A DNA stretch of 8,290 nt from Cytophagales bacterium. Its GTDB lineage: Bacteria; Bacteroidota; Bacteroidia; Cytophagales; Cytophagaceae. Shown piece by piece: positions 1 to 6,879 of the stretch. The notes under the pieces were generated by a model that saw only the letters and a program-made list of their open reading frames with translations, did no database searches and was not told the origin of the DNA. The stretch spans positions 1 to 8,290 of the forward strand of contig JANYCO010000616.1 of the NCBI GenBank assembly GCA_025360235.1, read 5' to 3'. The translations under genes were made by a program, and so were the position numbers. Within the stretch, counting starts at the first letter, position 1. Each line of letters starts with the position of its first letter.

Positions 1-1194
1 GAGAAGATGTGCGAGGGTACTTTTGCCTGAGCCTGTATTTCCTACAACGGCAAGCGTTTCTCCTTTTTTTATAATAAAGGAAATATCTTTCAGTGCTTCA
101 ATGCCTGTATCTGGATAGGTGAAGCTTACGTTTCTAAATTCCAGTTCCCCATTGGAGGTGACTAATTCACTATTACCTGAAATTATCTCCGATTTTTCTT
201 TTAAAAATTCATTGATCCTTCCCTGAGAAACTTCTGCTCGCTGAATAAGACTGCTGATCCAGCCCAGTGAAGCTACAGGCCAGCTCATTCTGTTCAAAAG
301 AAATAAAAATGCTGCAATACTTCCCAATTCTATTTTTTTATCAATTACTTCGATTCCTCCTATGTATACTACCAGGATATTGCTTGCTCCAATAAGGGTA
401 AGAATGGTAGGAAAGAACAAAGCTTGTAATTTACTTAATCGAATAGAGCTCTCTTTATATTCTTCGCTTTTCAGTTCAAATTTTCGAACCGAATCTTTTT
501 CTCTTACAAACGATTTTAATACACGAATGCCGGAGAAGGCTTCCTGTACTTGTGTAGACATGTCTGACTGACTTTTCTGAATCGCCTCCGATTGTTTAGT
601 AACACGCGTATTTACCAAATAAATACTGAGCGCAAGAAGCGGTAAAGGTAACAATGTAAAAACGGTTAGTTTAAGACTTACAGAAAGCATAAACGGAATC
701 GTAACTGCAAAAATAGCCACCATGTTCAACCCATACATAATGCATGGGCCTAGATAATTCCTTACTTGACTCACATCTTCGGAAATCCTATTCATAAGAT
801 CACCTGTATTATTTTTTTTATAGAAAGACAGAGGTAGCGCTTGATAGTGTTTATAAATTTCATTTTTTAAATCAAACTCAATTCTTCTTGAGACACCAAT
901 AATTGTTTTACGTTGATAATACAAAAACACTCCTGCTACAACAGAGGTCCCTACTATAAGGCCTACATATTCCAGTAATTGATTTCTGAATTGAGAAAAT
1001 AGAATTTCCTTCTGAATTGGATCTGATATATTTTTATAAGCGCTGATAAATTTCCCTATCAGATCAAACGATTTTGCCATTAATGGCGCTGTAAGCGTAG
1101 CAAAAATGTTATTTAAGAATACTAATATGACTCCAGAAAGTAAAAGATACTTATATTTTAAGAGGTATTTATTTAAATAGGCAAGTTCTTTCAT
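1..1194 (-). CDS. ABC exporter, fused permease/ATP-binding protein (N-terminal 398 residues, cut by window edge)
   Basis: A type-I ABC exporter half-transporter of the MsbA/MdlB class, which would work as a dimer in the inner membrane to move lipids, drugs or peptides outward; the substrate cannot be told. Translation from the ATG at 1194 stays open to base 1. Hydrophobic membrane segments lie near residues 15-40, 74-94, 150-172, 175-196, 258-282 and 290-312. A typical coupling-region stretch (FYKKNNTGDLMNRISEDV) is at about 124-141. The nucleotide-binding domain begins near 350, with an aromatic A-loop (SFTY, 357-360) and Walker A GNTGSGKST at 385-393. The Q-loop, ABC signature and Walker B lie beyond the window, so activity cannot be judged. 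A purine-rich stretch (AAGAAGAGAAAA on the minus strand) precedes the ATG. It is divergent from nusB with a 110-bp gap. The family call is secure. Confidence 0.95.
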   Translation of the reverse strand, partial: MKELAYLNKYLLKYKYLLLSGVILVFLNNIFATLTAPLMAKSFDLIGKFISAYKNISDPIQKEILFSQFRNQLLEYVGLIVGTSVVAGVFLYYQRKTIIGVSRRIEFDLKNEIYKHYQALPLSFYKKNNTGDLMNRISEDVSQVRNYLGPCIMYGLNMVAIFAVTIPFMLSVSLKLTVFTLLPLPLLALSIYLVNTRVTKQSEAIQKSQSDMSTQVQEAFSGIRVLKSFVREKDSVRKFELKSEEYKESSIRLSKLQALFFPTILTLIGASNILVVYIGGIEVIDKKIELGSIAAFLFLLNRMSWPVASLGWISSLIQRAEVSQGRINEFLKEKSEIISGNSELVTSNGELEFRNVSFTYPDTGIEALKDISFIIKKGETLAVVGNTGSGKSTLAHLL

Positions 1195-1304
1195 TAATGA
1201 TTTTCTCTTCTTTTTAAACAATTCTCACATCAATTTGTTAAACTATGTAAAAACTGTTAATATTGCTGTTCGGAAACAAAGATAAGAAAAATCGTTCTTT
1301 AGAC

Positions 1305-2474
1305 ATGTTAAATAGAAGGTTATTGAGAATTAAAGTGATGCAGGCAATTTATGCCCTCTATCAGTCCAGAGAATCTAATTTTGAGTTGGGACTGGAAGAG
1401 ATTGCAGCCTCGTTTTTACCAGACCTTAATTCCATGGAAGTTCAGAACCATGAACTTCTTAATAAGAAAAAAGCCGAAGCCTCTGCCTTGTATGAAAAAT
1501 CCTTCCATGAAACTGTCAAATACACCATCGAAGAAAAAGACGTAATTGCTGCTGCCGAGGAAGCCAAATCCACCTATAAATCACGAGTAGAAAAAGATAC
1601 GAAACACTTTCGCAAACTAATGCTGGAAGATGTAGAAAATATCAATTACAAATATTTAGAATTACTTAGTTTTCTGATTGCCATTTCTGATTTCGTTCAA
1701 ATAGACGAAGAAGAGAAAAAAACAAAACTTGTGAAAGCGCTACCAACCGCCTCCAAAGAATTGAAATTGCAGAACAACGCTGTAATTGCAGCACTTAGGG
1801 CCAATAAAGATTTTGAACAACAAAGAATAAAGCATAAGATAGAACTTGACCCTGCGTTTGTAAGAAATACTTTTAAAGAATATATCAAACCAGACGAAGC
1901 ATACAAAAAATACCAGGAACTTAATGAAAGTTCTGTTCAGATAGACCGTGACATTTGCCTTTATATTTTAAAAAGTATTTTTCTTAAAAAAGAAGCTGTT
2001 GTAATACATTTTGAATCCGATGATCTAAACTGGACAGAAAACAGTTCTATTGTAAAAAGCATGGCTGTTAAAACCATTAAATCTGTTGGTGAAGGGCAGA
2101 CGGCAGATGATATATTGTTGGACATCTCCTCCAACTGGGAAGAAGATAAGGCTTATTTTATTGAGCTTTATGATAAAACAGTAGAAATGGACAACAAATT
2201 AGAACCTATTATTACTGAGAGAGTCAAAAATTGGGAGGCCGATAGGGTGGCTATGATGGATAAGATCATTATGAAACTGGCTACTGCAGAAATGATTTTA
2301 TTCCCTAGTATCCCGGTGAAAGTGTCTATAAATGAGTTTATTGAAATCTCTAAGATTTATAGCACTCCTAAAAGCAAAGTCTTTGTAAACGGTATTCTGG
2401 ACAGTATTGCAGCCGATCTGACTAAAGATGGTACAATTCGTAAGAGTGGACGCGGCCTTATTGATAATAAGTAA
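1305..2474 (+). CDS. nusB: Transcription antitermination factor NusB, long Bacteroidota form
   Basis: NusB binds boxA RNA with NusE (ribosomal protein S10) and supports antitermination during rRNA transcription. From the ATG at 1305 the protein has 389 residues. The first 21 residues (MLNRRLLRIKVMQAIYALYQ and on) are the arginine-rich first helix that contacts RNA. The canonical C-terminal helices are at about 285-371, including the stretches ADRVAMMDKIIMKLATAEM and VKVSINEFIEISKIYSTPKS, then FVNGILDSIAADL. Between them are about 240 residues rich in Lys and Glu that short NusB proteins (about 140 residues) lack; such long forms are usual in Bacteroidota. A TTG at 1263 would add 14 residues (MLFGNKDKKNRSLD), but the family normally starts at MLNRR, so I chose 1305. 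Neither start has a convincing ribosome binding site. It heads the cluster. Confidence 0.93.
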   Translation: MLNRRLLRIKVMQAIYALYQSRESNFELGLEEIAASFLPDLNSMEVQNHELLNKKKAEASALYEKSFHETVKYTIEEKDVIAAAEEAKSTYKSRVEKDTKHFRKLMLEDVENINYKYLELLSFLIAISDFVQIDEEEKKTKLVKALPTASKELKLQNNAVIAALRANKDFEQQRIKHKIELDPAFVRNTFKEYIKPDEAYKKYQELNESSVQIDRDICLYILKSIFLKKEAVVIHFESDDLNWTENSSIVKSMAVKTIKSVGEGQTADDILLDISSNWEEDKAYFIELYDKTVEMDNKLEPIITERVKNWEADRVAMMDKIIMKLATAEMILFPSIPVKVSINEFIEISKIYSTPKSKVFVNGILDSIAADLTKDGTIRKSGRGLIDNK

Positions 2475-2505
2475 TTTTGCGGGACTGATATTATTTATAA
2501 TTTTG
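2475..2505 (+). promoter_or_regulatory. Bacteroidota-type promoter for the DUF1573-yajC-ybbR-coaE genes
   Basis: TTTTG at 2475-2479 acts as the -33 element and TAATTTTG at 2498-2505 is an exact match to the -7 consensus TAnnTTTG. The spacing is 18 nt, inside the 17-23 nt range known for the phylum. The start point would fall near 2512, leaving a 5' leader of about 20 nt before the ATG at 2535. The -33 element directly abuts the nusB stop codon (2472-2474). The motifs are seen; promoter activity is inferred. Confidence 0.6.
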
Positions 2506-2534
2506 TAAAAGAATAAACTAAAACAATTAATACG

Positions 2535-3032
2535 ATGGTAAAAGAGATAAATTATACCTTACTACTTATTGCCGGAGCATTTCTTTTGAATGCCTGTGAT
2601 TCCAAAGAAACTGATCATGCTGTTGCTGGAGATAGCAATACAGTGACAACGTCTCCTACAAAAGATGAAATGCCAAGTACCAAATCTACTATGGCTCTTA
2701 CCAAAATTGAATTTACTGAATCTTCTTTTAATTTTGGAAACATAGACGAAGGTAAAAAAGTAGATCATATTTTTAAATTTAAAAATACAGGTTCTAACCC
2801 TCTTGTATTGCAGGATGCCAGAGCTTCTTGTGGATGCACCATTCCAGAATATACCAAAGACACTATTGCTCCGGGGCAAGAAGGTAAAATAAAAGTTATT
2901 TACGACAGTGCGGGCAAAAAAGGTCAGATCGATAAAACGGTAACCGTTACTGCCAATACTGATCCCGATAAAACAGATATTAAAATCAGTGCTTTTGTAG
3001 TAGAGAAAAAAGCAGGTCCATACAAACAATAA
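2535..3032 (+). CDS. DUF1573 domain lipoprotein
   Basis: A 165-residue predicted lipoprotein. The N-terminus has a hydrophobic segment (8-19) ending in a lipobox LNAC with Cys21 as the lipidated residue, so it should be membrane-anchored on the outside of the inner membrane or in the outer membrane. Residues 22-52 are a Ser/Thr-rich linker. The DUF1573 domain covers about 56-155: an immunoglobulin-like beta fold with the opening FNFGNIDEGKKVDHIFKFKN, the diagnostic ASCGCT motif (97-102), the segment IAPGQEGKIKVIYDSAGKKG, and a final strand ISAFVV. The family's biochemical role is not established; the two cysteines of SCGC are conserved. It lies 60 bp after nusB and 19 bp before yajC, an arrangement common in Bacteroidota. 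The ATG at 2535 fits the signal peptide. Confidence 0.92.
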   Translation: MVKEINYTLLLIAGAFLLNACDSKETDHAVAGDSNTVTTSPTKDEMPSTKSTMALTKIEFTESSFNFGNIDEGKKVDHIFKFKNTGSNPLVLQDARASCGCTIPEYTKDTIAPGQEGKIKVIYDSAGKKGQIDKTVTVTANTDPDKTDIKISAFVVEKKAGPYKQ

Positions 3033-3051
3033 ATTTAAACAACTATATAAA

Positions 3052-3381
3052 ATGTTAGAATTCGTATTATTACAAGCTCCGAAAGAAGGAGGAAGTAACA
3101 TTGGCACCTTCCTTATGATGGGAGGAATGGCAGCAGTATTTTACTTTTTTATGATCAGACCTCAGCAGAAAAAATCAAAAGAAGCTAAGCTGTTTAAAGA
3201 AAGTATGAAAAAAGGAGACAACATCGTTACTATTGGCGGCCTGCATGGTAAAATAGCCAGCATCGAAAGTGATGATACCATAATGGTAGAGGTGGACAAA
3301 GGCATTAAATTGAAGTTTGAAAAAACTTCCGTTTCTGCTGAAGCAACTAAGAAGGCTCAAACACCAGAGGTAGTAAAATAA
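3052..3381 (+). CDS. yajC: Preprotein translocase accessory subunit YajC
   Basis: YajC is a small inner-membrane protein that associates with SecDF and the SecYEG translocon. This 109-residue copy has the usual size and order. A short N-terminal tail contains LLQAP, as often seen in Bacteroidota. One transmembrane helix (18-34) is followed by the hallmark MIRPQQKK (34-41). The cytoplasmic domain has GDNIVTIGGLHGKIASI (55-71) and a final beta-rich stretch up to about 93. The Lys/Ala/Thr-rich tail is poorly conserved in the family. It lies 19 bp after the lipoprotein gene and 15 bp before the YbbR gene, so it is probably co-transcribed. secD/secF are not in the window. Confidence 0.96.
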   Translation: MLEFVLLQAPKEGGSNIGTFLMMGGMAAVFYFFMIRPQQKKSKEAKLFKESMKKGDNIVTIGGLHGKIASIESDDTIMVEVDKGIKLKFEKTSVSAEATKKAQTPEVVK

Positions 3382-3383
3382 CC

Positions 3384-3390
3384 GAAAGGG
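3384..3390 (+). promoter_or_regulatory. Shine-Dalgarno-like site for the TTG-started YbbR gene
   Basis: GAAAGGG lies 6 nt before the TTG at 3397, directly after the yajC stop. Most genes in this window lack a recognisable Shine-Dalgarno sequence, so its presence before a rare start codon helps fix the start. It may compensate for weak TTG initiation; that part is inference. Confidence 0.5.
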
Positions 3391-3396
3391 ATAGAT

Positions 3397-3804
3397 TTGA
3401 AAAAAAATCTGGGAATTAAAAAGGGTGATTGGAAAGCAATAGCATTTTGTGTGTTTGCTGCCGTCACCCTTTGGTTTTTTAATGCCATAACCAACGATTA
3501 TTCTGTTGACGTAACGCATCCGCTTATCATTCGTTATGATGAGAAACAATTTGCTCCACTTACCGAGCTTCCAACAGACATACGATTTAACACTTCAGCT
3601 TCTGGCTGGGATATTTTTACGAAAACAAATTTTATAAATTCTATTCCAATCGAATTAGAATTAAACGATTTCAAAAAAAAGAAATACCTGACTGGTGCCC
3701 GCCTAAAAAATATGGTTGCCAAACAAATGGATGGGATCAAAATTAACGAGGTACTGGACGATACCATTTATGTTAGTTTTGAGCGAACAAAATCTAAAAA
3801 ATAA
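3397..3804 (+). CDS. Short YbbR-like membrane-anchored protein (single domain), TTG start
   Basis: A 135-residue protein matching the N-terminal part of Bacteroidota YbbR-like proteins. After a basic N-terminus (KKNLGIKKGDWK) there is one transmembrane helix (about 14-31, ending LWFFNAIT), then one YbbR-type beta domain outside the membrane (about 35-128). Recognisable parts are the conserved LPTDIRFNTSASGWDIF (58-74) and the closing DDTIYVSF (121-128). Firmicute YbbR (CdaR) regulates the diadenylate cyclase CdaA; the role in Bacteroidota is not known. Relatives in the phylum are, as I recall, usually about 300 residues with more than one domain, so this copy is short. The start must be TTG: the next in-frame ATG is at residue 106, after the membrane helix. 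GAAAGGG at 3384-3390, 6 nt upstream, supports it. The stop is 3 bp before coaE. Confidence 0.8.
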   Translation: MKKNLGIKKGDWKAIAFCVFAAVTLWFFNAITNDYSVDVTHPLIIRYDEKQFAPLTELPTDIRFNTSASGWDIFTKTNFINSIPIELELNDFKKKKYLTGARLKNMVAKQMDGIKINEVLDDTIYVSFERTKSKK

Positions 3805-3807
3805 CTT

Positions 3808-4413
3808 ATGAGAAATAAGGTGTTAAAGATTGGGATCACTGGTGGAATAGGCTCAGGGAAGACTTTAATCAGTCGTATTTTTTCGATCCTTGGGATACCC
3901 GTATACGATGCCGATTCACGTGCCAAATGGATTTCTAACTTTCATCCTGATGTAAAAAAAGAAATTATTGAACTCTTTGGCGAATCTGCTTATATAGATA
4001 ATAAATTTAATTCAAGGCATATTGTAAGTATGATCCTTAATGATAAAACCAAAACAGAAAAATTAAACAATATCGTACACCCAAGGGTTGGTGAAGACTT
4101 TATGGAATGGACTAGCCAACACAACAATGCTCCTTATCTTTTAAAAGAGGCTGCATTACTATTTGAATCTGATTCTTATAAAACCCTTGATAAAATTATT
4201 GTAGTAACCGCTCCATTAGAAATTCGTATTAAAAGAATCCTTATCCGTGATCCGCAACGCACAGAAACGGAGATTCATGGTATCATGGACAAACAAATGC
4301 CTGAGGAAGAAAAAATAAAAAGAGCAGATTTTTTGATCCATAATGATGATCGACAAATGGTGATTCCCCAAGTAATAGCTTTGGATAAAATATTTCGGGA
4401 CAAAATAAAGTAA
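3808..4413 (+). CDS. coaE: Dephospho-CoA kinase
   Basis: Catalyses the last step of coenzyme A synthesis, ATP-dependent phosphorylation of the 3'-hydroxyl of dephospho-CoA, in the cytoplasm. The 201-residue length is typical. Visible features are the P-loop GITGGIGSGKT (9-19), the VYDAD acceptor-site motif (32-36), the VHPRV motif of the CoA-binding region (90-94), KEAALLFES (113-121), a lid region with arginines (RILIRDPQRT, 143-152; DKQMPEEEK, 161-169), and the C-terminal RADFLIHNDD (172-181) near the adenine pocket. All key motifs are intact. The ATG is 3 bp after the YbbR stop, so it is probably the last gene of the transcript; no strong terminator follows at once. The ATG at 3808 places the P-loop at the usual distance from the N-terminus. 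Confidence 0.97.
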   Translation: MRNKVLKIGITGGIGSGKTLISRIFSILGIPVYDADSRAKWISNFHPDVKKEIIELFGESAYIDNKFNSRHIVSMILNDKTKTEKLNNIVHPRVGEDFMEWTSQHNNAPYLLKEAALLFESDSYKTLDKIIVVTAPLEIRIKRILIRDPQRTETEIHGIMDKQMPEEEKIKRADFLIHNDDRQMVIPQVIALDKIFRDKIK

Positions 4414-4538
4414 GTGCAGTAACTCTTTCATTCTTCAATTCCTGTACATTTTTAATAAATATACTTAATGGATCATAGGCTTTAATGTATGATTGATGTA
4501 CTAAGATATTTTTTTTTGTCTCCTTTTTTCATCTAATA

Positions 4539-4555
4539 TTAACTGCGTGTTAACC
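4539..4555 (+). repeat. 11-bp-spaced TTAAC direct repeat (possible regulator site)
   Basis: TTAACT at 4539-4544 and TTAACC at 4550-4555 are spaced exactly 11 bp apart, one helical turn. The same bases also form a dyad, TTAAC-N5-GTTAA (4539-4553). OmpR/PhoB-type response regulators often bind 11-bp direct repeats. It is about 280 bp upstream of the receptor start, and AT-rich sequence makes chance matches likely, so function is uncertain. Confidence 0.25.
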
Positions 4556-4641
4556 AATTTGCTTGACCTGATTCCAAATACTCATTTTTATTTAGCCCAA
4601 ATAAAATTAATTATATAATAATTAGATATTTAGCTTTTCTC

Positions 4642-4663
4642 ATTTCCCACCTATTTCCCACTT
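4642..4663 (+). repeat. Tandem 11-bp repeat ATTTCCCAC(C/T)T
   Basis: Two adjacent 11-bp units, 4642-4652 and 4653-4663, agree at 10 of 11 positions and share the core ATTTCCCAC. The C-rich core stands out in the AT-rich gap, and one-turn spacing places both copies on the same DNA face. It lies about 40 bp upstream of the TATGTTTG element. A protein-binding site for control of the receptor gene is possible; no specific regulator is recognised. Confidence 0.35.
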
Positions 4664-4831
4664 ACTCATTGATCATCCCAGGGACCTCACCAATAAAATG
4701 CAGTTATGTTTGTATTCCAAAAAAGAGTAAAACCTTACATACAACTATATTTATTTACATAACACTCTCTGTGTCTTTGCGTTTGATCAACTACTATTAA
4801 ACAATTTTAATTAACCCAAATTAAATTCAAA

Positions 4832-6715
4832 ATGGCATCTACTAATAATTTTAAGAAAAAATTAAACCTTATAGTACTTGGAGCAATTGTACTTCTGCTA
4901 TCAATAGGAGGAATAGTTGTATTTACAATTCTATCCATCCAGAAAAATGTAAACAACAGTTTAAAGGTATCAGAGGCATTAAACAATGTAATCCAATGCC
5001 AGTCAAACGTACGTGGCTTTTTGCTAAACGCATGGTCAGACACAAGTTTTGTAAAATCTGGCACCAATAATGAATTTGAATTATTTCAAAACAGTGCTTC
5101 TACTTTTGAAGGAAACATTGTATCTCTGATAAATTCATCCAACGACAGTGAAGCAGATGAGTTGAAAAGCGTAAGTAAGGAGTTTGAGGTTGTCAAACAG
5201 AATTTCTTAAAAGTAGGAGCTCTTATTAAAGAACGAGGGTTTAAAGACCTTGGACTGGAAGGAAAATTAAGAGAAGCAGCACACAAACTTGAGAAGAGTG
5301 ATCTTATCAAAGATAAAAAGAGTATCCTAGTATTAAGAAAACATGAAAAAGATTTTTTTCTTCGCAAAGATCAAAGCTATATCGACAAATTCAACAAGGA
5401 TAAAGAGGTGTTGGCTGAAGAGATAAATGCATTGCCTTCTTCTCCTGAAAAAGAAGAAATCCAATCCGCTTTTAATCAATATACTGGGACTTTCGAAAAG
5501 GTTACAGGCATTGAGCAAGCTATAGGATTAAATAAGGATAAAGGCATGCGTGGCCAGATTAATGTCAGTGTACAAAAAATACTGAGCGTTTTAACAAAAA
5601 CAAATGATCAATTTAATAACAAGGCGCAAAACCTTATTACCACTGCAATAATTTCAATATCTGGAATATTTATTTTCATCCTTGCAATTGTATTGATTGC
5701 GTTAAGAAAATTTATAAAACCAGTATTTGAACCTATGCAATCTATTCAAGAGAAAGCTTCTAAAATAAGTCAGGGGGAATTGTCCGTTCAGTTTAATGAT
5801 TTAGAAAATAACGATGTAATGAAAGACCTAATCACTGGGTTTGAAAATATCATTCACAAATTTAAAAATACTATGCAATTAATTGAAGGTATTAGTGCAA
5901 GAGAGATCAAAGAAGAAATTACATTAAATTCTTCTAACGATGAAGTAAGCATCACCTTAAATAAAATAATTAAACAGGTAAGAGATATAGATGAGGAAGA
6001 AGATAAAAGAAACTGGCACAATGAAGGATTGGCGAAATTTGCAGAAACCTTGCGTGATTCAGAAAAGTCTACAGACAATCTTTATGATACCATTATTGCC
6101 GAATTAGCAAAATATCTTGGTGCTAATCAGGGAGCGCTGTTCTTGCTGGAAGGAGAAGAAGATAAAGATCCGCATTTGGCACTAAAAGGATGTTTCGCTT
6201 ATAATAGAAAAAAATATTTGAATATGCGCATTGAATATGGAGAAGGCCTTACTGGTACATGTTGGGCAGAAGCTGAATCAATATTACTTACAGAAATTCC
6301 ATCCGACTATATAAATATTACTTCAGGTCTTGGAGAGGCTTTACCAAACAGTATCTTAATTGTGCCGGTAAAAGTAAATGACCAGGTCTTTGGTGTAATA
6401 GAGTTGGCTTCTTTCGGAAAACTTGAAAGCCACAAAATTAAATTTGTCGAAATACTTTCTGAAAGTATTGGAGCCGTTATCAACAGTCATAAAACAAATG
6501 CTAAGACATTGATACTGCTGCAACGTTCTCAGGAAATGACGGAAGAATTGCGTGCGCAGGAAGAAGAGATGAGACAAAACATGGAAGAAATGCAAGCCAC
6601 GCAAGAAGAAATGAAAAGAATGACGGTTACCGTTCAGCATGAAATAGAGACGCTGAAAAACGAGAACGACAATCTTAAAAGTGAATTAAATCAGTTTTCT
6701 TATAAAGCGAGTTAA
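4832..6715 (+). CDS. Membrane receptor with helical sensor, HAMP, GAF and coiled-coil tail, without an output domain
   Basis: A 627-residue two-helix membrane receptor. TM1 is at about 11-34 and TM2 at about 268-291. The roughly 230 residues between them are predicted almost all-helical and contain LRKHEKDFFLRKDQSYIDKF (168-187), resembling the 'RRxEKDFLLR' motif of HBM (helical bimodular) sensors such as McpS; ligand unknown. A HAMP linker (about 292-345, with the conserved Pro at 297) is followed by a second HAMP-like helical stretch (348-383, ending SNDEVSITLNKIIKQV). A GAF domain covers about 411-556 (ANQGALFLLE, GEGLTGTCWAE, ILIVPVKVNDQVFGVIELAS). The tail (564-622) is coiled coil with four heptads starting EE(L/M) at 571-598. 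No His kinase, ATPase, GGDEF/EAL, cyclase or MCP hairpin domain is present, so it probably signals through a partner. The ATG at 4832 gives a proper basic N-terminus. Confidence 0.85.
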   Translation: MASTNNFKKKLNLIVLGAIVLLLSIGGIVVFTILSIQKNVNNSLKVSEALNNVIQCQSNVRGFLLNAWSDTSFVKSGTNNEFELFQNSASTFEGNIVSLINSSNDSEADELKSVSKEFEVVKQNFLKVGALIKERGFKDLGLEGKLREAAHKLEKSDLIKDKKSILVLRKHEKDFFLRKDQSYIDKFNKDKEVLAEEINALPSSPEKEEIQSAFNQYTGTFEKVTGIEQAIGLNKDKGMRGQINVSVQKILSVLTKTNDQFNNKAQNLITTAIISISGIFIFILAIVLIALRKFIKPVFEPMQSIQEKASKISQGELSVQFNDLENNDVMKDLITGFENIIHKFKNTMQLIEGISAREIKEEITLNSSNDEVSITLNKIIKQVRDIDEEEDKRNWHNEGLAKFAETLRDSEKSTDNLYDTIIAELAKYLGANQGALFLLEGEEDKDPHLALKGCFAYNRKKYLNMRIEYGEGLTGTCWAEAESILLTEIPSDYINITSGLGEALPNSILIVPVKVNDQVFGVIELASFGKLESHKIKFVEILSESIGAVINSHKTNAKTLILLQRSQEMTEELRAQEEEMRQNMEEMQATQEEMKRMTVTVQHEIETLKNENDNLKSELNQFSYKAS

Positions 6716-6828
6716 TCTTTATGTTAATAAATAGATAAAAAAATTAATGAATTGTAAAACAATCATAATTCAGCATTTTATTTCCATAAGTCTAAATTCC
6801 TAAAAAATAATAGTTTAATAAGCATTTA

Positions 6829-6848
6829 TAAAAGGGAAAACCCTTTTA
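6829..6848. terminator. Hairpin, possible terminator of the receptor gene
   Basis: TAAAAGGG (6829-6836), loop AAAA, CCCTTTTA (6841-6848) form an 8-bp perfect stem. It starts 113 bp after the receptor stop codon. The only T-rich stretch is the four Ts inside the 3' arm, with no U-tail after it, so intrinsic termination would be weak. It could equally be a mRNA-stabilising hairpin or a protein-binding palindrome. Confidence 0.4.
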
Positions 6849-6879
6849 AAGAAACCTTATTGTTATCAAATTTACATAT

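Larger units (their letters stand above)
4414..4831. other. 418-bp AT-rich intergenic region between coaE and the receptor gene
   Basis: No coding sequence, tRNA or clear RNA gene is visible. It contains a weak hairpin (ATCATA 4472-4477 with TATGAT 4488-4493) some 15 nt ahead of a nine-T run (4509-4517), which could be a poor terminator for coaE. It also holds two pairs of direct repeats with 11-bp spacing (4539-4555 and 4642-4663) and an exact -7-like TATGTTTG at 4705-4712 with no TTG at a good distance upstream. A second, imperfect candidate is TGTCTTTG at 4772-4779. Its length and repeats suggest a regulated leader for the receptor gene. Confidence 0.6.

Noticed and set aside
362..571. 69-codon open frame on the plus strand inside the ABC exporter
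   Set aside because: It is antisense to a well-supported transporter frame and has no recognisable domain or start signal.
1277..1284. TATCTTTG on the minus strand, a -7 consensus match upstream of the ABC exporter
   Set aside because: No TTG lies at the right distance upstream, and such a six-base match is expected by chance in AT-rich DNA; not enough to call a promoter.
1263..1304. N-terminal extension of NusB from the TTG at 1263
   Set aside because: NusB proteins of the phylum start at the MLNRR sequence, which has its own ATG at 1305, and there is no ribosome binding site before the TTG.
3081..3096. Strong internal Shine-Dalgarno-like stretch (AGAAGGAGGAAG) in yajC suggesting a later start
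   Set aside because: It encodes KEGGS in the normal N-terminal tail. A start at the following ATG codons (3115 onward) would cut into the membrane helix, while the ATG at 3052 gives the usual family N-terminus.
2562..3107. 181-codon open frame on the minus strand across the DUF1573 gene
   Set aside because: It is opposite a clear lipoprotein gene, is rich in Phe, Cys and Ser as expected for an antisense shadow, and resembles no family.
4472..4517. Rho-independent terminator for coaE
   Set aside because: The stem has only 6 AT-rich pairs with a 10-nt loop, and the T run starts 15 nt later, so it does not meet the normal form; mentioned only as a weak possibility.
6356..6640. 94-codon minus-strand frame under the GAF and coiled-coil coding region
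   Set aside because: Its His/Phe/Leu-rich composition is the reverse image of the Glu/Met/Lys coiled coil; no independent evidence for a gene.
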